Origin: Silene noctiflora
Taxonomy: Eukaryota; Streptophyta; Magnoliopsida; Caryophyllales; Caryophyllaceae
Direction of reading: 5' to 3'
Assembly (NCBI GenBank): GCA_009801015.1
Contig: VHZZ01000110.1
Span: 279,931-304,747, forward strand
DNA: 24,817 bases
Made by a program: the position numbers and the translations under genes. Numbering within the stretch: the first letter of the stretch is position 1; each line of letters starts with the position of its first letter. The notes beneath the pieces are model-generated. The model was not told the origin of the DNA and did not search any database. It saw nothing but the letters and a program-made list of their open reading frames with translations. Below, one piece after another: positions 1 to 10,093 of the stretch.

Positions 1-85
1 GGCTCGAGCTCGAGTTTTGGTTCTTGAGCACAAGCCGAGCAAGGCCAGGCTCGGGCTCGACTCAGCTCGTTAACACCCCTACCGA
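1..85. repeat. Edge of a GCTCGAG-rich dispersed repeat, probably the end of a hAT-like element
   Basis: The first 85 bases are rich in GGCTCGAGCTCGAG and GCTCGGGCTCGAC motifs and close with CTCGTTAACACCCCTA. Read on the other strand this begins TAGGGGTGTTAACGAGC, a form I know from the ends of non-autonomous hAT-like repeats in plants. The other end lies outside the window, so neither target duplication nor length can be checked. The family assignment is inference. Confidence 0.4.
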
Positions 86-502
86 CCGGGTCATAGAGTT
101 GTCACTTGTCACCAGTTTTTACCACGACTCTGAAATTTCGAATGATGAAAAAGAAATAATGTTAAAATTCTCGAGAAAGAGCTTTAATGCACGAGGTAAA
201 ACCCAACTCAAATTTGAGTAAAATCAAACTAATCAAGAAAAAATATTTGAGTAAAATCAAACTAATCAAGAAAAAATAAAACTAAGGAAAATTGGTTTTT
301 GCATAGCTTTGAGGACGACGACGTAAATCGGGAACACCCAGTAACCCAGTTCAGTTCAGAAAGGGTAAACAAAATGAAAAAGAAAGAAAAAGAAAAAAAG
401 AAAAAAGCAAACTCACTTGTGAGATATTTTTCAGAAAGCTCTGCAGCCAGAAATTTCAACCATCCAACCAGGCACTAAAAATATCTCCCTCTGTACCTAG
501 AT
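86..502. other. Intergenic DNA upstream of the MEE59-like gene
   Basis: AT-rich and purine-rich on the + strand, with an A/G-rich stretch at about 373-408 (aaaatgaaaaagaaagaaaa and similar). It holds the 33-bp tandem duplication at 213-278 and otherwise no coding signal. Short open frames on both strands here have no recognisable composition or motif. The part near 500 is presumably promoter of the downstream gene. Confidence 0.5.
213..278. repeat. Perfect 33-bp tandem duplication
   Basis: Two identical adjacent copies at 213-245 and 246-278, each starting tttgagtaaaatcaaac and ending aagaaaaaata. No mismatch separates them, so the duplication is recent or an assembly effect. It lies about 320 bp upstream of the MEE59-like start codon. 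Confidence 0.9.
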
Positions 503-510
503 TATATAAA
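503..510 (+). promoter_or_regulatory. TATA box of the MEE59-like gene
   Basis: TATATAAA lies 87 bp upstream of the ATG at 597. Transcription would be expected to start near 535-540, giving a 5' leader of about 60 bases with no upstream ATG between the predicted start and 597. The position fits plant Pol II promoters; the transcription start is inferred. Confidence 0.6.
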
Positions 511-596
511 CCCTCAGATCTTATCCACTCCATACCTTCAGTAATACCACCACAATAATACTTGAGAGTTCCGAACCGAAATTAAGAGAGGGAATA

Positions 597-1672
597 ATGG
601 AGTCCTTGAGTAGGCCAAACAGGAGCGATGTACATTTAAGCGCAGAAGAAGAAGGAAGAATTGCAGAAGAAACTCGAGAACACTTTGACGGTTTGGCTCC
701 TAAGCGCCACACTAAGCCTCAACGAAGCGAGTATTCCTCGAATTATGTTGATGTTAATACCACAGCTGAAAAGATCATCCCAGAATATGCAGAGTTTCAA
801 CGACTCGAAAATGATCAAGAGGTGCTTCTGAAACACACTTTCATTTGATTTTGTACCACATTATCATATACTCCGTACTTATTAATTAGGATTTCTAGTG
901 GTAATTAGATCGCAATTAAGATCCTCTCTGTTTCATCCTGAAAAGCAACGGGAAGAGAATAGAAAGACAAAAATAATTCAAAATTGTTTTGCGAGAGAAA
1001 TGGAGAGGATCCATGGATTCCATACTCATTCGATGCAGTTTCTGAATGTAATTTTCATTATTACCCCGTCTCCCACCACACAGCCTTTGAGGCACTGGGT
1101 ACTAGAGTAATAATGTCGTCGATGAGGGTAGCTTTATCTTTGCAGTTTGGATTACCTCTGGCTTGAAAAACAAACCTCATGGACCGACCATATACACTTT
1201 AATTCCGGATACTATAGGAAGAGAGTTAAACCTTAGGTGGTACCATGTTAATTTTCTGAAACAAATAAGGTAGCACAATTGTTGGTACTTCACTATGTTT
1301 TTATCCAGTGCAGAAATTAGAGAGCAAGAATGGAGGCAATGTGACTGAGGAGTTTGTGGAGACGGAATACTACAAGGATCTGAACTGTGTAGATAAGCAA
1401 CATCACACAGTATGTTCTCGCTTTTTGTACTGTGTAGCAGACAACAATGAACCTATTTTCAGTTTCTGATAGTTTTTCATGCATTTCAGACAGGAACAGG
1501 TTTCATCAAAATGGAAGATGGTAATGGCCAAGCCTACGGCATAGCTCCTGATTCTGATTTTAATCGTCATGCATCTAGTAAGGGAAACCCGGCAACTAAT
1601 GACTGGCTACCATCCATAGATGATGATCAGAACACACTAGCATCAGACAAGCCTAACAGGAGTGATAGCTGA
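597..1672 (+). CDS. MEE59: MEE59-like small hydrophilic protein, three exons, 167 residues
   Basis: Exons: 597-821 (75 codons), 1314-1409 (32 codons), 1490-1672 (60 codons plus stop TGA). Both introns are GT-AG and phase 0, and the joined frame is open. The protein is short, charged and soluble, with no signal peptide, membrane segment or catalytic motif. Recognisable blocks are RPNRSDVHLSAEEE near the N-terminus, KRHTKPQRSEYSSNYVD (about residues 36-52), EEFVETEYYKDLNCVDKQHH (about 87-106), TGTGFIK and SSKGNPATNDWLP, ending in SDKPNRSDS. From memory this block order and length (Arabidopsis protein about 173 residues) match MATERNAL EFFECT EMBRYO ARREST 59, named from a female-gametophyte/embryo screen and of unknown biochemical function. 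The family call rests on remembered similarity; the gene model rests on the sequence. It converges with SKI2, with about 1 kb between the stop codons. Confidence 0.78.
822..1313 (+). other. Intron 1 of the MEE59-like gene
   Basis: It runs from gtgcttctg at 822 to ttatccagtgcag ending at 1313 and is phase 0. If it is retained, the first exon reads on for eight codons to a TGA at 846-848, giving an 83-residue truncated protein. No repeat or gene is recognised inside it. Open frames over 898-1166 are not supported by any conserved block. Confidence 0.75.
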
Positions 1673-1794
1673 GAAGATGTTGGGCTTTGTCGGTCCCTTC
1701 ATGTTCAAGCTCCGTAATGTGTCATTATGGTGGAAAGTCTTGGTTATTGTGGTGTGATTCGTAATCCTATCTATATGTAGCAATTCCACGTACT

Positions 1795-1800
1795 AATAAA
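1795..1800 (+). terminator. Candidate poly(A) signal of the MEE59-like gene
   Basis: AATAAA lies 123 bases after the stop codon, with T-rich DNA just beyond it. It is the first canonical hexamer downstream of the gene. Plant poly(A) signals are loose, so the true cleavage site could differ. Confidence 0.45.
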
Positions 1801-2682
1801 AAATATTCCGAAATTTTATCTCGTGGAACTTGTCCTAGTAGTAGCAAAACAACCAAATTTCAACTATATTCCCACAATGCCCAGGACTCTCAAATGGCAG
1901 GGGAAGGGAAGGTGGATATACCAACACATAGAGAGTATGGATGACCCGTGATGAAAATTATGGAGAAATGCATCAAGTGAGTACTACTTCACAATGAAAA
2001 GAAAAGCACATATAACAATATAGCATGAATACTACTTTTATCATTCAAGTCTAAACACCACATTTGTTTTGGCGCAGTCTCAAAGACACTACTTTGACCG
2101 TGTTTTCTGGATGTAATATTCCTAATTTTTGTTGAAAGTATCAATTATGGAAGTCTTTTTGATAACAAATGTAAATACATAAGTGTCATATTTTAACTTT
2201 TGATATTTTTTAAAGAATTACGGTCAAAGTTTAGAAACAAGGTGTTTGGACTTGAATGGAGGAGTATATAACAAGCATACGAACGGGATATATTCTATAT
2301 ACACTCTTTCATATAACTGGTCATGGGAGTGATGGGACAAGATTCACCTCAAGATCTGTTACTGTGGTTCGAAAGACAGATATGCAGGCAGAAGAGAATT
2401 GTGTTGTTCATTACCCAACATTAACAATACAAAAAATTGTCATTTCCCATGCTTAAGGAGAAAAAAATAAAGAGACGTGATATAAATAGGAAAAAAAACA
2501 CATTCTACTAAAATGAAGGTGTGACCTACGAACATGTTGTACACACTAAACAGAACCGTCAGATAGTTTCTAGGACTTCTTTTTGTACGGAGCAAGCAAA
2601 AGAAGAGAAAAATCGTCATATATGTCACAGTTGAGATGCCAGTTGAGTGTGCGTACCGTTGTCACGCTGAGGTATGATATAA
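1801..2682. other. Intergenic region between the two convergent genes
   Basis: It contains the 3' ends of both transcripts and the Stowaway-like MITE at 2032-2264. The 3' untranslated region of SKI2 must lie somewhere in about 2400-2682 on the - strand, but I see no canonical AATAAA there on that strand. Nothing else is recognised. Short frames at 2256-2456 and 2440-2628 look like chance. Confidence 0.5.
2032..2264. mobile_element. Stowaway-like MITE, 233 bp, TA flanks
   Basis: The left end reads CTACTTTTATCATTCAAGTC and the right end, reverse-complemented, reads CTCCTCCATTCAAGTCCAAA. Both ends share ATTCAAGTCYAAACACC and, further in, TTTGACCGT. TA lies immediately outside each end (2030-2031 and 2265-2266), as expected for Tc1/mariner-type Stowaway elements. 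The right end keeps the CTCCTCC start; the left has drifted. There is no coding capacity, so it is non-autonomous. Confidence 0.7.
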
Positions 2683-5600
2683 TTAAACTCCTGTGATGTA
2701 CAAGCTAGCTGCAAAAACAATATCGCGCTTAATGGCATTCGAAGCAGCTTCCATTTTCTTGTATAAGGCTGAGTTCCCCATAATTGATGCAGCATTTTTA
2801 AATTCCCGACATGTTTCATCAAGTCGAACGATAGTTCTTACTATTAGACCTTCTGGAACATCAGTTAACTCACAAATATCAGCAAACTCCGTTCCCTGTC
2901 ACAAAGATGCAAAAAAGTTTAGTCACCATATAAAAGCAACAATGCTTTCAACAAATATATTATATTATGTGAAACGAGTTTTGTATAAGATGGGCTCACA
3001 GGTGAGGAAGGCTCATCCTTGTGTATTCTCATTCAATTATGGGGTTAATAGGTTGGTTTCACGTGTGAAACCAACTCACGTGTTTTTGAGAATTATGCGA
3101 TAGAATGATTTATGAAGCTAGTTAGCTAGGTATGAACATAAATAATTTACCTTTGCCCATTCATAAACAACTTCAACAAGACCAAACTTGAGATTATCCC
3201 GAGCATACTCTTCTGGGTCTATTGGAAGATTAAACTTCGCCTGTTGCTTCCCAAGTCTGATGGCTGTATCATATAATCTACAAGAAGATATATATATTAG
3301 TTTAACCTTAAAAGTGATATCATGACATAGTAAACCCTGGGTACTTCAATTCTTTTTGTTAACAAATCTTGAGAAAGCATACATTAGAAATGTAAAAGTG
3401 TAAACCCTTCTCTAGTTTTCATTGTCCAAGAGTCCGAATCCAACCCTAAACTCACATCATCCAGAACAAAAAGTATTGAAAACATGAATGACTCAGAGGC
3501 TCTTCCCTATGGGAACCAAGGGGAAGGACCTGTACACAACCTTACAAAACAAGAGAAAGTATTTCCAGACAACCCATAGTGAAAATGGCATCAACCACAG
3601 AGACAAGCAAAACAGAGTAAGAACACAGATGCTAACCTCTGCACAGCCTTAGAAAGCTTGGGAGTTAAAGACGGCTCGGAAGCATTCTTCTGTTGAAATA
3701 CAAAAGCAGACATTACTGCCACTGCTTCTTCTGGTTCGAGGTCCCCCATTTGGTTCTCAAACAAACACTCTGTGCATATCAGCTCTTCTCCAGAGTTCAT
3801 CTCACAGGCAACACGACCCTTTATCTGAACTACAAGGTCGTCATCTATACAGCCTACTTGTTTTAGAACATCTATCTGCACGCAGAAAGGATAACGTTAA
3901 AGACCTATTTGGATGTTGCACCCTATGCTATGCAAAATACTTTTTTTCCCCTTTGCAACAGAGAGCCCCAAGGGCAATTTTGATTCCGGCGAGTTTCTAA
4001 CCCAAGTCTTGAGCATCAACCCTCAATGACTTTACCAGCTAAGCTATATGATATGTGAGTATGCAATGCAATATGAATAGTTAAGAGGAGTCACATATGC
4101 CGTGACAGAGAAAAGCCTCCACACGTAAGCTGTCATACCCGCCCCTGAAAGTCTGGCATCTGTAGAAGCGCTTCATCAGACATTTGAAACTTCAACATAT
4201 CCACTTCATCTCTGTGCTTGAATATCTCTTTAACCGACTTCATATGCTCATCCAACTTTATACAACCATGGCACTTATTATCTGTCATGTTTTCCAATAA
4301 CTTGTTCCATTTGTAGTATGTGTGTATTAGGTCCATATTCTTCAGCTTAAGATCTGAACAACGATAAGAGTTATGAATATGAGGCTCATAATTGAATAGC
4401 CTTCATTGTTTTGTTTCTCAGAATAAAAAATATGTTAATGCTACGTAACATCTGATCACATCATCCATATATATTATTAAAAGAGGCTTTTTTCGAGCGA
4501 TATTAGAGCTCCACATCATCTTTTTTAGTTTTAGGAAAGTATATTATAAGATTTTCCAAGATTATGACAAATATACTATGTAATATTCTTAATATCAAAG
4601 GTATATTTTACATAAAAGAATTTTTTGATTATCAATCTAACCAAAAAGTATAATGCAAAACATTTAGAAACTTAGATATTTGGATTCGTCGCAAAAAATG
4701 TTTTCATTTGAGTATAAATTTCGTATTATTTACTACTTCCTCCCTTCCATTAAATTGTTTACATTTACTTTTTGAACAAATATTAAGAAAATGAGATTTC
4801 TCTATTTTTCATATGTTTACTTACACAACTACTCTCATGTAAGCCTCTCATATTTTGGGACCCACCCACCGAAAGATATAAAAGTAGACAATGGTATATG
4901 AGTCATTTAATTGATAAAAAAATATCCATATATAGAAATGTAAACAGTCAGGGAAACGAGTTAAAATAGAAAACGTAAACAATTCAATGCTATGAACTAA
5001 TCATTATTATTTTCTTAAATTTTAATTATGAGAAAATATGGTGTAATTTTTAATATGTTATTTGTCCCACATTGAAAATTTATGTGGGTGTGGTGAATAT
5101 ATTACATATAAATAATAAAATTGTATCACGCCACATTGGAAGATTACCATTAGGTAGGTGATCCTATGATTATAAATAAGAGTCATCATTGTAACTTAGG
5201 TATCAACACAAAATCTTTTGATTCTCTCAAGTATTGTCATAATACAAATAATAACATACAAAATATTAAACACGTAAATATTTATAAAGACGATTATATA
5301 TTAGTGATATTATCATATGCTTACCTTAAGAAAAAACTATGAAATAATATAATAAGATTCGTGGTAAGAAAAATGTTATCATTAAAATATAGATTTCATA
5401 TAATTTGCACATATTAAAAATGGGTGTTGCTCATTCATGTACATGATTTACTCAATTATATACATGATTTCCAAATTTACCCCTCACATTTTCTCTCCTT
5501 TCCTCCAAACATTTCACACAATTCAATATCCTCTTCCAATATACTCCGTTCAATTCCCTCCCACCACATGCCACCTACCCCTGATGCCAACCCCGTCGTT

Positions 5601-8600
5601 CTGCACCCCTACACCCATGACCATTCCCACCTCTACCCAATTCAATAGTCAGTGTCAGTTTCTATTAGATTAATTAATATCGCTATATAACTTGACGTTG
5701 TAAACCGGAGCTCTTGATTTCTTAATGTTATTGATCATTGGATTTTAAGAACAACAATCTGTCTAATTTCCCCGATGCAATTGCACTTTATATTTGGAAA
5801 GTGGTCAACACTAGTGCATCCATGTATACAACTATTATCTCAGAATCATAACTTAACTTTACGGAAATTCCCGATTTCATATCTTGATTTCATATCGTTG
5901 TTGATTAGTCATTGTCGATTCTCGAAATTATTATTGATCGATATGAGAATTAGCGCCCANAATTGAATTATTTGATGGATTTGATTAATTTTGTGAGGAA
6001 GAGAATTAGAGAGAGTTTGTTTATTTTATTTTTAGGGAAGAGCAATGTATGGAAAAATAATGGTAAAAAGTCCACGAAAGAGTAATGTTTGTACATGAAA
6101 GAGCAACTACGATTAAAAATTGTGTACTTTTTAGTATGTTATGCTTCACATTGAAAAATAATTTAGCTGGGGTGAATACGTATAAATAATAAAATTGTCC
6201 CACATCGAAAGATTAGCATAAGATGAGGTAATTCTATGATTATAAATATGAGGCATTATTGGACTTAGGTATCAATCAAAAATGCTTTGAGTCTCTTCAG
6301 TATGTCTTAGAGAGCTCTTAAGAGAATGTATCAATCCACAATATGATATATATTTTCTATGTTATATTGAAATGATGTTTATAATTTTTATTTTTATTTG
6401 GCAAAAAAAGTATCGTAAATAAATTATGAAAATTATATAATTAGATTTGTAGTTAAAAAAATGGTATCATTAGAGTATAGATTTCATATCATTTGCACAT
6501 ATTTTAATTATGATAAAAAAAATAGAAAAAAAAAACGTACGAATATTAGTAGATAATATAATATTTGCTCATTATTAAACCGGGTTTGTTGTCGAATTAG
6601 GTGCGGAAAATATTGTATACTTCTAAGTATATTTTTTTTCCCACATTGAAAAATAATGTAGGTGTGATGAATATATANTACGTATAAATAGTTGAATTGT
6701 CCCAAATCAACAGATTATCATAAGGTTGAGTTATCTCATGACTATAAATAAGAGTATCGTTGAACTTCGGTATCGAGAGCTCTTATAAGAGTACGTCAGT
6801 TACAACTTACAACAATAACATACAAATAAAGCTTTACAATTTTTTTTTCATTAACAAGGTGTTTTATCTTTTATTTTATTTGAAAAAAATATTTTAATCA
6901 TATGTAAACAAATTAGACATAGGATGCAAAATTATAACTAAGTTAATTACCCCGTTGCAACGCACGGGTGTCAAACTAGTATATACTATTAAAGGTCATG
7001 TTTTTCTTCAACTGAATCCTAAACTGAACTTTACCCAATTGAAGACCAAAATGAGCTAAAATGAAGTGACGTGCTGAAATTAAGTCCAAAAGAACTAAAG
7101 GAGGGAGGTGGGAAATTAAAGTTTGAAAAAACTAATACGGAGTACCAAATTCTACCTCTTCTTTAATTCCTTTCACTTTTCTTTTCTTGTCCATTTATTT
7201 GATTTGTTTGACTTCCGTGTTTTTTTAAGTTTCTAAATGCTAAATTACTGTGAATGCTAAATTACCATATTGTCTTGATAAGTTGTACAGTATGCATTTA
7301 CAAAAATACACTTATTTAGTTATTTGGTTCTGATTTGGGTCCAAACTCCAAACCTCCCCATTTATCCCACTAAGGCACCCCACCTAATCTAATCTACCCC
7401 ACTTAATCAAGCCAACCATTTAATCAAAACCTACACTCACTCATGTGTTTCCCCCAATTTACCCATCGGCCATCACTCATTCATCCCTAACCTAGCAGAC
7501 CATTCTCTCTCTGCAAAAACTCAAAAGACCTAGAAGATGAAATCTCACTTCCGCACACAAAGAAGTGGACCGAAACAAAACATGCAAGGAATCAAAGAAG
7601 AGGGGAAATTAATAACACCATTAATCAAATTTGTTACTGTGGCAAAATTCTGGGACTTTTTATTCAAAGCTTGGCAAATAACCAATTTAATAGTACAAGG
7701 GGAGAACACTGATAGCAAAGGCATACCTCTCTGAGGGTCCAACGCTGGAGGATATTTATCTCTATTATTAGATTTCAGATCCAAAAGCTGCTGGACGGTT
7801 TTTGAATAAGCAGCAGTGCTGACATCTTCAAGAAGCCGAGCTTGGTCAATCTTTAGTCTGCAATTACAGATGTAAAGGAACTCTCTATTGTCCACTTCTC
7901 TGACCTCGAAATGTTTACCACCAGTCACCCCTTGGTGAGGCAATTTGATGTTGACAACACCGGATCCCTTGCGAGTAGTTGAAGCAGAATAATATTCATC
8001 ATCTAATCCACGTTTTGCTTTAGGCAACAAAACAAAACCTTCTTCTGGTTTTCCACTACCTTTGTCAATTGTGGCCCCAATAGCTGATGTGGATGGCCCT
8101 ATTAGAGCTAGATCGGGTCTCAGCACTAAAACAATGTATTTTTTAAGGCTAGCTGAAGGTGCTTTTAGTACCACCCCGAGTAAATGGTCCGGAGTCTGCA
8201 GATAAGAAGATTGAGCACAATATCAACATAGTTAGACATCATACTCCATCATTAGGATAGACCGACAGAATTGCTCTGAGACATTGAACTAGATATATGG
8301 ATAGTCTGGGAGGACATTGCTATATCCTTCCACTCATCTAGCAGGTTGATGACATGGCTTCACAAAAAAAAAATTAACCTTCATCCAACATAAAATATAA
8401 CAGAGCCCAAGTAATAGGAGGAAAACTAAGACAGCAATCTAATGTGTAGCAGAAACTTTAATGCAATATGGCAGACAACTCCAAAGACTCGTCAGTTCAA
8501 TGCTTAAATAAGTAAAGCCCAGTAAGCTTTATGCTTAATTCCTCAAACCCAACCACAATATTTAACGACACACATAACGTTATCCCGACTCGCTATGAGT

Positions 8601-10093
8601 TGAAGTATGCACAAATCCCAAAAAATAAGGACTTATAAAAATAGAAAGAAACTGTGAACAGCTGATTTCAAGCTTGCAATAAAAGAAATGCAACTTTAGG
8701 GATGTGTCTCCATCAAATAGGCTATAGACCAGCTATTTATCTCAGTAACTCACCGTTGGAGATTTGACAACCACCACCCTTCCAGGCATAAGAAACGTCT
8801 GAGCAGCATGAGACTGCATGATGCCATCCGTTATCTGGTCCAAATATCCCTCAGCCTCTTTGTACATCTTATAGTATTCTTCAATGGATGGTTCACCCTT
8901 TATGCATCTACAAGTAAAATGAAATGGTTAAACATGTTTAAAACATACGTAAATGGAATAAAAGATGATGGCTGGGGAAAGGGAGCTAGGCATAGTGGTA
9001 TGCTCTCACTTAACAAATGTGAGATAAAGCTTCAGTTGTCACAGACCTCACAGTGTCCTGGGCTCATACAAGGGTCATCCCCGGCTGCCTATCTGGCAAA
9101 GTTCTATACCATATTGCCAGAGTTAAGTACTTCAGTCCGTTTCGTAACAAACTAACATCGCAATTATACATGTGCCTATCTGGCAAAGTTCTCTAGATAT
9201 GTCCAGACCATAGGTAAACCATATTTGTTAAAGGTATTCTTCATATATAACAGCCATTCTAGGACTTCTATTTATTCCCCCATTATCTCCATTATCAACC
9301 AACCTTGGCTCCAACACCATTAACCTCCTTTCTCCATAATTTACACCCCTCAGGTTCCCAACCATACTGGGCTACCAGTGGCAGTCACCACCATAAGTGA
9401 ACCATTCACCCTAATACTACCAGATCGCCTCCCTCCCCCCTTACCCCACGAATCTATTCTCCTTCCCCCTTTAAGTATTATTTTTATAATTTTTAGGCAT
9501 AATTAATTATTTAATGCTTCTCTGGAACAGGAAAGCAAAAAAAACATAACCATAAAACTACCATGAGTTTCAGAAGAGAACACCATGATTGCTCCATAGC
9601 CAAAATTAATCCAATGAACAAGGGATACACCCTATAGCGAGGTAGGGCCTTGGATATATGCAACCTTCCCTCAGTATTCACAATACAGTCGGATGACCCA
9701 TATTGAAAATTGTGTCAAGAATTGAGTTGGCTACTTCACAATTAAAAAAAAAAATTAACATTTTAGAAAGTCATTTAATTTTATTTATCATACTCAACTG
9801 CGAATCTTCTTATCCATTTGAAATGGAAATGTAAGGTGTACCTCAGAAACTTTAGCATAAAAGTTAATCACAGATTATTTTCTTATCACCATATATCCAT
9901 TCCCTAGAACCTCTAGGCAACTAAAGTTTTTTAATTGGCAGAAGAATCATTTTTGATCTTCTAATAAAACTAGTGAAACATACTCTATTGTTTTTGTAGG
10001 CTGTGCAAGCTTTCGCATCAGAAGCTGTTGCTTTTCAGGAATATTCTTTTGAGCATGAAATTCAGCAAAACTTCTTTTCAGCATGTCTTCTAC
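2683..10093 (-). CDS. SKI2: SKI2 exons 17-23: arch insertion and C-terminal DSHCT domain (residues 842-1349)
   Basis: Exons: 17, 10093-9984; 18, 8907-8754; 19, 8195-7727; 20, 4353-4139; 21, 3875-3637; 22, 3277-3151; 23, 2895-2683. Split codons at introns 17 (phase 2), 19 (phase 1) and 21 (phase 2) all restore sense: E-C-I-K, R-D-L-K and Q-R-L-Y. Exons 17-20 cover the end of the core and the arch/insertion domain, with [12 protein letters not shown] and LLGVVLKAP as the likely beta-barrel start and [10 protein letters not shown] and VQQLLDLKS in exon 19. Exon 20 has [14 protein letters not shown]. Exons 21-23 encode the DSHCT helical domain: [57 protein letters not shown] and [17 protein letters not shown]. 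This domain stacks on the helicase ring in Ski2/Mtr4 structures. Exon 19 is the longest (469 bp) and precedes the transposon-filled intron 19. Confidence 0.94.

Larger units (their letters stand above)
4464..6979 (+). mobile_element. Non-autonomous Helitron, about 2.5 kb, in SKI2 intron 19
   Basis: The 5' end reads TCCATATATATTATTAAAAG, the TC start and AT-rich opening of many plant Helitrons. The 3' end holds CCCGTTGCAACGCACGGG, a hairpin with a CCCGT/ACGGG stem, followed by TGTCAAACTAG: the CTAG terminus about 10 bases after the stem. The base before is A (4463) and the base after is T (6980), the AT target expected of Helitrons, with no target duplication. No Rep/helicase frame is present, so mobilisation depends on an autonomous relative. 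It contains a Stowaway-like MITE, a nested Mutator-like element and three promoter-like units. About 1.55 kb remains after removing the two nested elements. Confidence 0.82.
4354..7726 (-). other. SKI2 intron 19 (3.4 kb), the longest intron, mostly transposon
   Basis: A phase 1 intron with donor ggtatgcc and acceptor gttgttcag. A Helitron at 4464-6979 fills 2.5 kb of it. The stretch 6980-7726 outside the Helitron shows no gene; it is AT-rich with a C-rich segment on the + strand near 7370-7500 and one TACGGAGTA remnant near 7137. Without the Helitron the intron would be about 860 bp, in line with the other introns of the gene. Confidence 0.8.

Noticed and set aside
2693..3103. 136-residue + strand frame
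   Set aside because: It is antisense to SKI2 exon 23 and intron 22; conserved DSHCT sequence lies on the - strand.
5424..5673. Overlapping + frames in the C-rich part of the nested Mutator-like element
   Set aside because: Composition-driven, Pro/His/Ser-rich, with no domain and no transposase motif.
5179..6800. U-snRNA gene bodies downstream of the USE/TATA modules
   Set aside because: No U1, U2, U4, U5 or U6 sequence core is visible after any TATA; only the promoter-like part is supported.
7545..8174. 209-residue - strand frame as a separate gene
   Set aside because: It is SKI2 exon 19 (7727-8195) read into intron 19; the internal Met is not a start.
8970..9080. tRNA-derived SINE on the + strand of intron 17 (ctaggcatagtggtatgc)
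   Set aside because: The A-box-like word is present but no B box follows at a sensible distance.
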